Below, one piece after another: positions 23,833 through 35,472 of a stretch of 64,000 nucleotides of DNA. The position numbers were made by a program, and so were the translations under genes. The DNA lies in the NCBI GenBank assembly GCA_040437565.1, contig JBDOQK010000032.1:310001-374000 (forward strand), written 5' to 3'. Numbering within the stretch: the stretch's first letter is position 1; each line of letters begins with the position of its first letter. Source of the DNA: Albugo candida (lineage: Eukaryota > Oomycota > Peronosporomycetes > Albuginales). The notes beneath the pieces are model-generated. The model was not told the DNA's origin. It saw only the letters and a list, made by a program, of their open reading frames with translations, and did no database searches.

Positions 23833-24767
23833 AGTATTGAAAGTTAGCTGTGAAATAAAAGTGTAGCGAGTGAATCAAAAGTGCATTCTTGACAGCTCCT
23901 TTTGGTTCCGGTTTTGTGCGACACGACTTAAGACCCGAACATAGCAAATCAGCTCAAGCGTACTTAGTAGATTGCATATTTAGACTGAATGATAGCTGAA
24001 ATTGGAATGCTGTATTCACATTTACTAAATTGGACTAGGGTGTTAAAAATGTTACATAAACGGCTTTGTGGCTCATTATGATTTGAATAATGATCATTGA
24101 AAATGAACTTCTTGCAAGTAATGGATTGATAGATAAATACAGTATTGTACTATCGTAGTGCATGGCAATATAGAAGATGGCCTTACTGCCGTAATCGCAT
24201 CAGTAAATAGTAACGCACTAACAACTGATTCAAATTCCCCTTGGACACTAGAAAGTCTTTGCACTCCTTAGATAATCGAAACAAAACAGCTGTGACGTAA
24301 AATAAAAGAGCGCAACAAGCACACACAAAGGGCAATATGATCTGATATCACTCATCTTCTGTCAAGCATATATGCCATCAGGTAAAGGACTAGCGTTCTG
24401 AATCAAAGCATGAAAAGCGCGAGGTAAAGTGCCAAAACCTCGCCTTTACTAAACGTCAGACAATGATTGCACCAACATATTCTCTGTCTCAGCTGGTCGA
24501 CACATCTGAGAAGGAAGAGTTCTTCACCTGACTTTATTCTCTCTAATGATCCCATTAGTGCCTTAGGCGCGCAGTTTACTGAAAGACAAAATGAATGCTT
24601 TGTAATGCAACACGTCTTTACGACCAATCACATTACTCTCTCTTCTGTATATTCGTTATAGAGCACATAAGGCACAAGAAAGACAAATGTGTTTACTATA
24701 TTCGCATTTTAGCTATTGCTCTTTGTCTGTTCACCGACAAAGAAAGCACGAATCTGTTCTAGATTAG
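23833..24767. other. Intergenic, AT-rich divergent promoter region
   Basis: 935 bp separate the divergent SMG1 and membrane-protein starts. Only short frames occur, the longest about 74 codons on the minus strand at 24403-24627, with no recognisable motif. No RNA gene was recognised. Confidence 0.6.
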
Positions 24768-25703
24768 ATGGACGACAACTTACGGCGTACGCTGCAAGTC
24801 TCGGTCAGCTCCGAACAGACTACATCCACTCCTAAAGTCAAAGAAAATGAGGCCGCACAAACGTCGGAGCAAAACCAAAATCTCCCGGTTATTTTAGGCG
24901 CTGCCGGAGCAGTGCTTATCATCCTCGCAGCTTTACTGTATATATTTTGGATGAAGCGCAAACGGGATGCTCCGGGAAGTCAAGAGAACAATTTCAAGCA
25001 CAAAGATTTGGCCACCAAAATGACAACCACTCCACATGACGTCATTCCCACATTGAGTGCGACTGCGACATCGTATCGAGATATAAACGAGAACAAAAAA
25101 TGGAATGGGCAAAAGTCGACTGCATCAACAGCTCAAGAAATGCAAAGTTCACTTGTTCACGTTCAGTCAGGAGCAGGAAGGACTTTAGACACGAAATATG
25201 GGCACCCGCAGCGTTTTAGAGATGCTAAGGAAATTCCTGTCGCTGCAAAACCTTCTTGGATTGCTGACTTTACATCTCACCAACCAAGCGCACTATCTCC
25301 ACGTGTTTCCTCGGTGTCTTCAATGAATGCTACTCCCAACTATCTGGGAGCTACTCAAATTGCGATGGCGGCAGCTATCAATGCTGGAGTGCATGTTGGA
25401 GGTGAGGAATTCAAGCTCCATTTGGATCACGATGTGGACGATCAAGGTCTATCGGATGATGACGAGTATTTTTTTGATCGCCCTGGATCAATTGCTTCGG
25501 ACCGCTTCAGTTCCATTAAGCTAGATCAAGACCGTATGAGCGAGAGAGATTCTTCAGTGTATCACCATTCCACATCCTTTTGCTCGGATGTATTTTCCGT
25601 TCGATCCTCAGTAACCAACGATGACGCTGATATTTATGAAGGAAGTCTCTCGTTTTCCGTAACGGAAGGAAGACCGAGCACCCGTCTATCAACTGAATTC
25701 TAA
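24768..25703 (+). CDS. Single-pass membrane protein, function unknown
   Basis: A 311-residue intact frame. Residues 1-38 are polar and lack a cleavable signal peptide. Residues about 39-61 form one transmembrane helix (LPVILGAAGAVLIILAALLY, then IFW), followed at once by MKRKRD, so the long C-terminal part probably lies in the cytosol (positive-inside rule). The tail is Ser/Thr-rich with an acidic patch (DHDVDDQGLSDDDEYFFD, about 223-240) and no catalytic domain. Similar N-out, C-in small membrane proteins with disordered tails are common in oomycetes, but no family is recognised. The start is the only Met before the helix and lies 935 bp from the divergent SMG1 start. Confidence 0.72.
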   Translation: MDDNLRRTLQVSVSSEQTTSTPKVKENEAAQTSEQNQNLPVILGAAGAVLIILAALLYIFWMKRKRDAPGSQENNFKHKDLATKMTTTPHDVIPTLSATATSYRDINENKKWNGQKSTASTAQEMQSSLVHVQSGAGRTLDTKYGHPQRFRDAKEIPVAAKPSWIADFTSHQPSALSPRVSSVSSMNATPNYLGATQIAMAAAINAGVHVGGEEFKLHLDHDVDDQGLSDDDEYFFDRPGSIASDRFSSIKLDQDRMSERDSSVYHHSTSFCSDVFSVRSSVTNDDADIYEGSLSFSVTEGRPSTRLSTEF

Positions 25704-26077
25704 CCAATCCGGAGTGATATTATCTGTATATCGTGTGTAGTGTTTGATGAAACGATATCATTCAACCAATCAAAGGTGTGCAATTGGTGTATACTCCATG
25801 TGTAGTAGCTGCTTGGAACCGAATCGAATCGTTCCCCGTGGATTTTTTATTAAGCGAATGCTGACATTTTCCATGTATGATTACTCAGTATTTTTTTCAT
25901 TGGTTGTTCCTTCTATTCTATGCTTATAATACCTGAACAAATTCATACAATCCATACTTCACTATACAAATGAACTGTCGCCCTACTGAATCAACTTCGT
26001 TTCTTGTCTTATTACAGCCTAGTCAATCCGTTGAGCTCGATATTGAAAAAAAGAGCACATGAGAGAGAAGTAATTAC
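25704..26077. other. Intergenic between convergent genes
   Basis: 374 bp between the membrane protein and the MFS transporter stops. It is AT-rich, with no recognised gene. Confidence 0.6.
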
Positions 26078-27610
26078 TTATTTAACCTTGCTGAACTCTG
26101 CTTGGATTTCATCGATTGTCTTCCCCGAAGTCTCAGGAAGAGTGTAATAGATAAAGACCCCGAAAAAGCCCAAAGTTCCAACAAAAGGAACGAATCCATA
26201 GTCTTTCAAAGCAGCAGCAATGAACGGATACGCGATACCAACGCAGAGATTGCATGCCCAATTGACAACGAGACATATGGATTGAGCATTGGCACGAACG
26301 TGGTCTGGGAAAACCTCGGCTGTGATTCCCCAAACAAGCGGACCTAGACTGCAGGAAAACGCCGTCACGTAGAGCGCCGTGAAAACAATTGTGAGCATAC
26401 TGACGTTGATGAGCAAAGCTACCGTCATTCCGATGGCACTCAAAAACATGCAGAATATCCCACACAAGAGTAGAACACGCTTCTTGAACTTGCTCAATAA
26501 GTATCCGGTCATGAATGTCGGAAGTGCGTTGACCGTGTCAACAATTAAGTTTCCTACCCGAACATCTTTCAATCCAGCTCTTTTGAAAATATCGGAAGAG
26601 TAGAAGAAAACAGCGTTGATTCCTGATAATTGCTGTGCTGCTGAGCATCCTAAGGCCACGATCAGCTGAGGCCAGTAAAATCGGAACACGTCAATGAGGG
26701 ACATTTCGACTTTGGTTGTGTCATACGGACGAGTTGATTTACACGATCGTCGTGTGATCTGCCCGTTCTCGTCGTATTGAACCAGGTCATTGTCGGATTC
26801 CAAATCCTGATCCTTCTTTTCGATCCATTTCAGTGCAGTTTTGATATTTTCACGTCCAAAAAGTCGACCCAGTTCATTATGTGCTTTTTCTACATGTCCA
26901 TTCGCTAATAGCCAGCTCGGTGACTCCACCATGTAAATCGGCGCCACTAAGAAATTCAGTGCACCAATAATTGTCGGAATTCCCGCATTGATTCGCCATC
27001 CAAGCTCCGTTCCAGCAAAGTAAAACGTGCAAGAGACGATAAAGATACCAGTAACAATGGATACTTGAATGCACGAGGATAACGCCCCACGTAGATGAGG
27101 AGGAGAAATTTCGCTCAAATAACTTCCCAGTACCGCTGTACCAGCACCAGACGCGATTCCGGCGATGAAACGACCAGCAGCGAAAAGCCATACATTCTGG
27201 GCTATTGCTTGAAGCACCGATCCAATCATCATAACGACAGCATTCATCTGCAACATTCTTCGTCGTCCCAACTTATCTGCCGGATAGCTGGACCCTAGAC
27301 TTCCAAACATTCCTCCCAATACCCAAGCATTCACCATCAATGTCCAATGCAATTGTGTGTGCCCTGGAAACAAGACACATGTTCCAGGAACAACGGGTTT
27401 GGCGGCACAAGTGGCTTCGTCATGATATGGAGTGTAGTTGATTTGAGACACAGACCATCCATACTGGAAACCTTGCATCAAGGAGATGATGGTACTAAAG
27501 TATAAAATCAAACGAGGTTTGAGCTCTTGCTTTGCGGAATCTTTCTCTTTGATGTGGGGCGTGTGGCTGTGGTCGTAGTGAGCGCTCGCACCTGTTGAAT
27601 GAGGAGCCAT
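26078..27610 (-). CDS. MFS sugar (hexose) transporter
   Basis: A single exon of 510 residues, normal for the GLUT/HXT sugar-porter family, which moves hexoses across the plasma membrane. About twelve hydrophobic segments are visible. Family signatures are the ADKLGRRR loop after the second helix, GRFIAGIASGAG, LRGALSSCIQ, VESPSWLLANG before the central loop, QQLSGINAVFFYSSDIF (the sugar-contacting QQLSGIN) and the final PETSGKTIDEI. The N-terminus has a His-rich stretch and no signal peptide. The acidic central loop (about 225-290) is typical. Substrate range cannot be told from sequence. A T-rich tract lies just upstream of the start. Confidence 0.93.
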   Translation of the reverse strand: MAPHSTGASAHYDHSHTPHIKEKDSAKQELKPRLILYFSTIISLMQGFQYGWSVSQINYTPYHDEATCAAKPVVPGTCVLFPGHTQLHWTLMVNAWVLGGMFGSLGSSYPADKLGRRRMLQMNAVVMMIGSVLQAIAQNVWLFAAGRFIAGIASGAGTAVLGSYLSEISPPHLRGALSSCIQVSIVTGIFIVSCTFYFAGTELGWRINAGIPTIIGALNFLVAPIYMVESPSWLLANGHVEKAHNELGRLFGRENIKTALKWIEKKDQDLESDNDLVQYDENGQITRRSCKSTRPYDTTKVEMSLIDVFRFYWPQLIVALGCSAAQQLSGINAVFFYSSDIFKRAGLKDVRVGNLIVDTVNALPTFMTGYLLSKFKKRVLLLCGIFCMFLSAIGMTVALLINVSMLTIVFTALYVTAFSCSLGPLVWGITAEVFPDHVRANAQSICLVVNWACNLCVGIAYPFIAAALKDYGFVPFVGTLGFFGVFIYYTLPETSGKTIDEIQAEFSKVK

Positions 27611-28291
27611 TTTTTTTGTCCTCTGTCCTTGTGATTTTTATTGAGTGTGCCGGATGAGGAAAGATCAGAAATGATTGTCAAAATTTAAAAGATTTGGTCC
27701 AAATAATGTCCCAATGTCCCACTTTCACTTCTCAACATCAACGTGGATTTTCGCTTGATTATTACCTTTCCTCACGTGGTTCATTTTCCGTGAGAAATAC
27801 TTCAATGAGAGAGTAGTGCTTTTGTTCCCAAGTTGCATTCCGAGAATGATGGAATGTTGGTATAGCCCGTTATTATGGATATCCTGTGTAAGCCGATGTT
27901 TGCACAGCGAAGTGAGTACTNNNNNNNNNNNNNNNNNNNNNNNNNNNNNNNNNNNNNNNNNNNNNNNNNNNNNNNNNNNNNNNNNNNNNNNNNNNNNNNN
28001 NNNNNNNNNNNNNNNNNNNNGTAAGCCGATGTTTGCACAGCGAAGTGAGTACTATTAAAACTTGTTTTTATTGATACATTATCATAACTAATGGGATAGC
28101 TTGTAGTTGGACTTGACTTGTTCAACCCCTTCCACATCATCATTTAATAGAACTGAAAGGCGCACGTATCGGCAAAGTTGTTACGATAGCTCCGTACATT
28201 TTGGCTTACAATGATTTCAGTAACTATATTTATTGCAGACGCTTTGATGCAATTTAGACGCTTCGAAAACGATACGAATTCTGTTCACTAA
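27611..28291. other. Intergenic with N gap 27921-28020
   Basis: About 680 bp including 100 N. No gene is recognised on either strand. Confidence 0.6.
27888..28053. repeat. Assembly overlap: 33-bp copy around N gap 27921-28020
   Basis: 27888-27920 equals 28021-28053. It lies in intergenic DNA. Confidence 0.9.
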
Positions 28292-29876
28292 TTACTTGGC
28301 ATTCTCTCCTTTCAAAAGCGTGAGTTCTTCTTCCACGTATCGCGCAAAATCGTGTGGATCCACACCAACACTCTCATCAATGGATATATCCCAATGCAAT
28401 TCGTCTCCAACAGTGAGAACTAAGACACCAAGATTCAGATTTGGTGGCGGTGGAACAAACGCATGCAATTCGACCATTTTGTGCTTTGCAAACGAGCACG
28501 ACAATGCGCCTGCATTCACATTAGAAATCGCAAGCGTGAGTTTCGATCCAGCATAGTACGTCATTGGTTTCAATATAGTTTCGGGTAAGTACGAGAACGC
28601 CTGAAGCGAGCAATAGAGGAAATACTTTGCCCAAGAATGTTTCATATCACTCATTTTATGTTTGATACATAAAAGTCGGTCAATTGGATTGGAAATTCCC
28701 ACTGGAAAGTCGATAATAAACGAAGAGAATTTGTTGCAAGTTTCTTGGATCTCTTCTGTGCTTGAGCGTATGTTGACGGGAATGGCAGCCCGGAGAACCA
28801 GTTTATCTGATACGGATCCCTTTAACAAAAGTGCTTTTCGTATTGCACCTGCCACACAACTCAAAGTGGTATCATTGATCGTTGCGTTATGCCGCTTTGC
28901 AACTGCTTTAATGTCCATTACTTTGAAGTTCTTTGTGGATGAAAGTCTCCTCATTCCGGTTCCAGGACGATTAAATATCGTTTGAGGCTCTGACCGGAAG
29001 CACAATGCCAATAAAAAATGCAGAACAAGCCGGAAGGTTCTGGATAGGTACACCAGAAGATGGAAGATGCGTCCGACAGCGACACGAATGTTCATGCTTT
29101 TCTTCGAAGATCGCTGTAGGCGTTCAAGCTTGGCCAAATTCGCTTCAATAGCTTCCCGTTGATCACTCAGTTTTGCAAGCATCAGCATCGAGGACATTCC
29201 GTCGCCCAGACAGTGATGAGCTTTCATGCACAATACCGAATGACTTGGTCGTTCTGTCGACTCTTTTCGGTCTTGCAACAAATGAAATTCCCATAAAGGT
29301 TTCGACTCATCTAACGGCTGATTCCGTGCGGCTTCGACTGCTTCAAGCACCGATTCTGACTCGAGATGATGTGAAAAGATATGTTTGGAAACATCAAAAT
29401 CTGGAATTTCCACGTAAGATCTGGCATCACGAACCACCACGGATCGAAATCGAATGAGAAATGGATCTTGAATGACTTTTTCAACGATTTCTATTGCCTC
29501 TTTTCGCGTCAATATACTTTAACATAGAGTTTGATTATTGGAGCACTTGCGGTATAAAAGAAGCGCGTCGTACCCTTCTAAAACCATATAAGTCACAGGA
29601 ACGGACGGATTCGATTTCGTCTCTGTGATCAGAGTAGTCAATCCGATATTGCTCATTTTTCGAGAGGCTAAAATGGTTCGAAATGTTACACAGAAATATC
29701 TGCCAAATTCAGCCCGTACCTCTCGCATTCGATCTTCCCTCACTATTTAAGAGAATAGTGATTTTGCGGCGATTCTCAAGATACGTATAGAGCGCCCATC
29801 CGACAAGTACAGCAAGCGGTGTGAAGAAAAGAAATTGATAGTTATTTTCGTATATCAAAATCGAAGCATTCGTCAT
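28292..29876 (-). CDS. Wax ester synthase / diacylglycerol acyltransferase (WS/DGAT family)
   Basis: These enzymes esterify fatty acyl-CoA to diacylglycerol or fatty alcohols. Exons 29876-29720, 29667-29574 and 29516-28292 give 491 residues. The N-terminus has a hydrophobic anchor (LFFTPLAVLVGWALYTYL). Then come PLDESKPLWEFHLL, the catalytic HHCLGDG (HHxxxDG) and IPVNIRSS, and near the end a conserved NVNAG segment. Reading straight through would meet a TAA at 29521-29519. A 57-bp GT-AG intron at 29573-29517 removes it in frame, matches local intron size, and gives MVLEG joined to ILTRKEAIEIV, so the gene is probably intact. The acceptor is AAAG, as in MSH1. Location at the ER or lipid droplets is inferred. 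Confidence 0.88.
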
Positions 29877-29935
29877 TGTGCGATCCCCTCGATTGACTTT
29901 ACTGAATTGCGACGGTACTTATATCCAAAGTCAAA

Positions 29936-32040
29936 ATGGAAAATGAGGTATCCACTGCGATAAGTTTTCACGATATCAAGTACATTGTTACTGTTGCAGT
30001 GCATCAACAACAATTATCCGTACAAGTAGAATATGAAGATTCACATAATACTCTTTCTTCATCGTCTAACTCGTATCCTAATGCGTTATCGACTCCATGC
30101 TGGATCGGGCATTTTTCGAGCAACTGTAAGAATTGCTACACCTCTATGTCGTTATGTTATAAAGTAATATCGATTATAGATATTCAGGATCTCACGCGCA
30201 AAACTGGAAACTTTAAGCGCTTTGGAGTTTTCGCAAATATGCTCATTTCAGCGGTACAGCGGCGAAGCGAAGCAGTTTTTATCGATCTCTTTACGACGGC
30301 TGATCTGGTACATCCATTATTTTTCCCTGATAGTCAATTCTCTAGACCGAAATCCGTGTTATAGGAGCGCTTTCGTTTGCAAAAGCTCGGTAACCGATCA
30401 ATACCGATTCCTTCATGGCCGACGGATCTCTCTGCACGCGAGAATTCGGATTCTAAACGATACTTGATCCTCACATATGCTGTAGAATTCGATCGGGTGC
30501 ACTATCCACTGCCGCTGTGCCACGTTGAAGCTCCCGATACCGAGATTTTGGAGCGAATTGTTAGAAGATTGAGGAGACAACTACACGACATTACAACCGA
30601 AGAGACCACGACTTTGAGGAGAAAGATTGCTGTTTTGGAAGACGAGAACCGCAGCTTCAAAGCGTTAGCAGAAAAATCGTCAGAGAAGAATACACAAGGG
30701 GCTCCGGATCCTCCACAGAAAGAAAACTTTCAGCTGAAAGAACTCGAATTGGAGCTGCAAACGATGAAAGAGGAGAATCACGAGTTGATGGAAGCACATA
30801 CACAATTGCAAAGACGCTCTCAGGAAGATCTTTTACAACTCAAAAGAGAATTACAGTAAGAAAATCGTGGAAGCAGTAGAGCCCTTGACCGCTCTATACG
30901 CACAGGTTGCTTCAAACTCAACGACAGACAGATCGAATGGAATCGGAGCGTCCAAAGGCGGCCACCATGGAGAATGATGATACAAAGACACTTGTAAGAG
31001 TAGTTTTTCAGGATGCAGATGGACTTTATTGTTATGTCAAATAGGAATTCCTGAGCTTAACGCTAGAAGAAACACGATCCGAGCTCAAGCAAACGCGGCA
31101 TCAGATGCTTGAAATCGATCAACTGAACCGAGAACTAAAACGTCAGCTCGCAATAGCGCATACCAAACTCACACAATCCAAATCTGGAGGAACTGCTGCT
31201 TTGAGACCTCAGAAAACACAATTGCGATCAAGACGTTTCATAGACCCGGAAGACAGCGATGAAAGTGAATCATGCAAGACTCCTGGTCTATCTTCAGCCA
31301 GATCCAAACCTTCATTTCGTCGCTTTGATCCGACTGCGTATCATCGCGAAAGACAACAACGAATGGAAGCGAGACGACAACTGACACCTGGAATCCCCAC
31401 ACGCTCCACTTCCCATCTCAGAACCGGATACTCTTCCGGCCATTCGCATCACGGTTCTGAATATACTTCAGCTTCCTCGCAAGACTCGGACAGTTGTATC
31501 CGATCCAGCCGCTCACGTCGACGATCCACTCGTTCACAACTCATCGCACGTCAACGAGAATCCGTCGAACGACTCTCTTCACCCAAAATAAAAGCTTGTT
31601 TGCCTCCACGATCCAGCTCAGTCGATCGTAAGCGAGTAATTGCAGGAAGACGACCACCATTTGGATCGCGTGCATGCAGTCAGTCGAGTCTGGATTCAGA
31701 TACGGCAAGTGCATCGGAAATGAAGATAAGAGGAACCACCACATCTCATCGGCGTGCAAATACCAAACGGCTGACGGAAGCTCGTCCTGCTCCTGTTTTA
31801 AAAGCGGCTCAAGATGCAATCTGGACGAAAAAACCATCCACTCGCGCTGTGGTGAAAGAATCGTCAGACTCTGTTCAGCTCGCAGATACGTCTGTGGACT
31901 CGTTTAGCGATATTGATGAGCGACTGAAAGCACTGCAGAACTTTCTTCGTCAGGCAAAAGAACGAGGGAGGCCTTCAACAAGCGAAGCCTCAACTGCGAG
32001 CACAAATGCTATGGAGAACATGCCTCCATGTGGAGCTTGA
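29936..32040 (+). CDS. CCDC61: CCDC61 / VFL3 centriole and basal-body protein
   Basis: Five exons (29936-30125, 30180-30307, 30365-30855, 30906-30993, 31045-32040) with introns of 50-57 bp give 630 residues. The head domain matches CCDC61: YIQDLTRKTGNFKRFGVF, then TTADLERFRLQKLG, and SKRYLILTYAVEFDRVHYPL. The last segment is nearly identical in the human protein. A coiled coil follows (about 195-330), then an Arg/Ser-rich region with RFDPTAYHRERQQR near residue 391 and the conserved C-terminal DIDERLKALQNFL. CCDC61 is a paralogue of SAS-6 and XRCC4 that organises basal bodies and their rootlets (VFL3 in Chlamydomonas). Its presence supports a flagellated life stage. The start lies 59 bp from the divergent acyltransferase start. 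Confidence 0.93.
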
Positions 32041-32069
32041 GCACAGTTTATCACATTGTCGTCAATAAG

Positions 32070-33912
32070 TTAATCGCTGTCGACTTGTTCTTTGAGAATG
32101 TGCCAGGTGGTAACCTGTGAAAAGGAAGAGCACGTGTCATCATACTGTGAGTTCCATTGAATAGACGAATTGTCTCGAGCGCATTCCATCCAGATTGCTT
32201 CTCCGGAATGAGTCATGCTCGACGCAACAAAGCTTTTCGGACACTTGGTAGCTTCTCTGGGCGTCGAAGTCTCCCAGTAGAACGATTCATTCAAAAGCAT
32301 CGGAATTCCCCTCTCGACTGAGGATGATTGCCGACGTTTTGGGGAAGGGCACAAAAGACATTCAATCACGTCGTCTCTCATTGCAGCTTGTTCTGCATCG
32401 AGAAGCATTACATCAAGCCCTGTCGATTCACAGGTATCAGATTCCATATTCACCTGGTGGAATGGATAATGAAACTCAAAAGCCCGAGTATTCAACTGAC
32501 AAGACGACTCATCTTGCACTCTGTCGTCTTTGAAAGCAGCAGAGAAGGCCATTTTCTGTGCCGCTCGTTGCTGCTTTTGAAGATATTTTTGTGCGTGCGT
32601 TCGGATCTGCACGAGCGTTCGAGTGGAGACGAGCTTTGAGATCTTTTTCCAAGACTTTCCATACAATTTGAGACCGTGAAGGAAAAGCTCATGTTCACGC
32701 TTACTCCATCGACCGATGTGCGTATTAGCGGTTACATTATTGGGTGTGGTTGGAATTGAGCGAGCGCTTTGCTTTGAAACCAGATGGGAAGCGTTCGAGA
32801 TTGACTCGGAAGGAAACCGATGCGCTTCATCCAGAATGCATGTTGATCCCGGTCCGGTTACTTGCTGGCTCGTGTCGAGAACTGAACCGTGCAGTTGGTC
32901 TTCCAATTGTGTATCGAGATCGAGATCGATGGGAATGCTGCATAGATCTGTTGGAAGATAAGAGCTATCAAATGGGTATCCATCAACCTCAGTGAGGAAT
33001 GGAAGCTTCCAGCTTGGTGGTTGTCGGCTTGTAGCCCATTGAGCTGTTGCGAATTCACTGTTCAGTATCCGCTTTTGTTCGTCCGTCATGCAGCATTCAA
33101 TACTGAAGAACAGTGCGTCAAGTAAGGAAGCACNNNNNNNNNNNNNNNNNNNNNNNNNNNNNNNNNNNNNNNNNNNNNNNNNNNNNNNNNNNNNNNNNNN
33201 NNNNNNNNNNNNNNNNNNNNNNNNNNNNNNNNNCATCAAGCCCTGTCGATTCACAGGTATCAGATTCCATATTCACCTGGTGGAATGGATAATGAAACTC
33301 AAAAGCCCGAGTATTCAACTGACAAGACGACTCATCTTGCACTCTGTCGTCTTTGAAAGCAGCAGAGAAGGCCATTTTCTGTGCCGCTCGTTGCTGCTTT
33401 TGAAGATATTTTTGTGCGTGCGTTCGGATCTGCACGAGCGTTCGAGTGGAGACGAGCTTTGAGATCTTTTTCCAAGACTTTCCATACAATTTGAGACCGT
33501 GAAGGAAAAGCTCATGTTCACGCTTACTCCATCGACCGATGTGCGTATTAGCGGTTACATTATTGGGTGTGGTTGGAATTGAGCGAGCGCTTTGCTTTGA
33601 AACCAGATGGGAAGCGTTCGAGATTGACTCGGAAGGAAACCGATGCGCTTCATCCAGAATGCATGTTGATCCCGGTCCGGTTACTTGCTGGCTCGTGTCG
33701 AGAACTGAACCGTGCAGTTGGTCTTCCAATTGTGTATCGAGATCGAGATCGATGGGAATGCTGCATAGATCTGTTGGAAGATAAGAGCTATCAAATGGGT
33801 ATCCATCAACCTCAGTGAGGAATGGAAGCTTCCAGCTTGGTGGTTGTCGGCTTGTAGCCCATTGAGCTGTTGCGAATTCACTGTTCAGTATCCGCTTTTG
33901 TTCGTCCGTCAT
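32070..33912 (-). CDS. Myb-related SHAQKYF-class transcription factor
   Basis: One exon interrupted by N gap 33134-33233. Using 33912-33234 then 32410-32070 gives 339 residues in frame. Residues about 125-180 form a single Myb/SANT repeat: GRWSKREHELFLHGLKLYGK, then SWKKISKLVSTRTLVQIRTH and AQKYLQK, the RTHAQKY version of the SHAQKYF signature. Single-repeat SHAQKYF proteins bind I-box or evening-element-like sites in plants and form an expanded group in oomycetes. The flanks are low complexity without other domains. The start is the Met at MTDEQKR, because the frame closes just upstream in the second copy. The 3' end is 29 bp from the CCDC61 stop (convergent). Confidence 0.88.
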
Positions 33913-33956
33913 GCAGCATTCAATACTGAAGAACAGTGCGTCAAGTAAGGAAGCAC
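32411..33956. repeat. Assembly overlap: 723-bp copy around N gap 33134-33233
   Basis: 32411-33133 equals 33234-33956 at offset 823. It duplicates most of the Myb gene, including its DNA-binding repeat. Confidence 0.93.
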
Positions 33957-34499
33957 CAAGTGCTTGGCTTTTGTTATGAAATGACAGTGCGGTGCATTTT
34001 TGGCAATGACGTCGCTGGAAATAGAAACAGACAAAGATAGAGACAGATGCGATGTATACTTATTTTCAGAATTGTACTCGGTATTCCCGTACTTTGTTAA
34101 GTACGACCTCATGCAATGAGAATTTATCAAAATATAGCGAACGTCTATTTGAAGCGATGAATCTGCGCATATATCGTTATAGCTCAATAAATCGTGTCAT
34201 AATCCCTCCTGTAACAGCAGTAGTTCTGCATCAGTTCCTTTCCCCTCCACGTAGTAGTAAATAGTGTTTCAATTAATATCAGTACGCCATTGCATAATTC
34301 AACGCTTAAGACGCTTTTCAGACACGCTAATTGCACATAGTCGATCGCCTATTTCCCATAGCTACATAGAGCGTACGATCGAGAATGAGTGCAAGGCGGC
34401 AAGCGATCGTAATGCAACTCAATGTTACAATCTTTTTAATCCAGTAAAATCGACCGTTCCTATTTTTATCCAATGTATCAATGGAACGAAATGAAGATA
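33957..34499. other. Intergenic divergent promoter region
   Basis: 543 bp between the Myb and SAP30-PHD starts. Only short frames occur and no RNA gene was recognised. Confidence 0.6.
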
Positions 34500-35396
34500 A
34501 TGGATCCAGCTAAAAATGCTTCGTCCATCGCGTACACAAAACCGCTCTATCCGCCTCGATTGATGGTCGACTTTACAAAGATCGGTGTACGTTCATAAAG
34601 CCTTTGCATTCCTCCACTGATCCTTTCTTCCACACAGAGAGAAACATTAGAAAAGTATGCGCATATGTACCATTTGGATCTGTCCATTTACGAGTCGTAC
34701 GGCAAAGAGGAGCTGGCAGCATTAGTAGCGCGTCATTTTGACAGTTCATTGAATGTCGATGAGGAAGACTCCATTATTTCTTTCATTCAGCGCGTTCGGA
34801 ATGGCGAGAAATGTAATGGAATTCGATTGAATGAGAAAAAAGAAAAAAAGAGCTCAAGCCGAAAACGTCAGCGAGAAGACTCGATCACGGAATACCCCTC
34901 CAGTTACCCAATTTTGGCAAAAAGTCTGGGTGGAATCGGAAGCGGATTATCGAGTTTGGGCGGTGTGATCGCCGCCGATGGAGCCTACGGTGAGGAATTC
35001 GCGCCAAGGGGCCGCGAAATAAGCGATTCGATCCCTTCTCGTGCATCCTTTCCACACTCAAATAAGCAGATTGAATATTCCGGTGGCGTTTTGACCAATC
35101 TGTCAAAAAAAGGGGATAAAAAATCCGGTCGAAGTGTTTTATCCGCTGCAGAGGAAGACAACGATCTTTATTGCATTTGCAGTCGTCCAAGTTATGGAAA
35201 TATGATCGCTTGCGATGGAAAGAAGTGTCCGAATCCGTCACAATGGTACCATTTGGAATGTGTCGGCCTCGGTGATGGACGTCACCCCAACACGTGGTTC
35301 TGCCCCGAATGCGATCCAAAAGGGTTTACAGCCATGATGAACAAGAAAAAGAAGAGTAAAGCATCACGTTCGAAATCACCCGGCGCTATGAAATAG
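34500..35396 (+). CDS. SAP30-type Sin3-binding domain fused to a PHD finger
   Basis: Exons 34500-34586 and 34638-35396 (51-bp intron, GTACGT donor) give 281 residues. Residues about 23-78 (DFTKIGRETLEKYAHMYHLD, then SYGKEELAALVARHF and DSIISFIQRV) match the SAP30 Sin3-interaction domain pattern, in which SAP30 anchors to Sin3-HDAC corepressors. Residues about 205-255 are an ING-type PHD finger: YCICSRPSYGNMIACDG, then CPNPSQWYHLECVGLG, and WFCPEC, with the Cys4-His-Cys3 ligands, a GNMIACD motif and an aromatic cage like those that read H3K4me3. The C-terminal tail is Lys/Ser-rich. The domain calls are from pattern; the combined corepressor-reader role is inferred. It is not a normal ING protein, because the ING N-terminal helices are absent. 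Confidence 0.83.
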
Positions 35397-35472
35397 GTCG
35401 TTTTGCTAGAACTATAGGAAATATGCACAATATATATTCATGGTCACCGTTTTCTCAAATATGCGAACTCTA

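Noticed and set aside
29519-29521. WS/DGAT gene called a pseudogene because of an in-frame TAA
   Set aside because: A 57-bp intron of typical size removes it while keeping the frame and conserved sequence.
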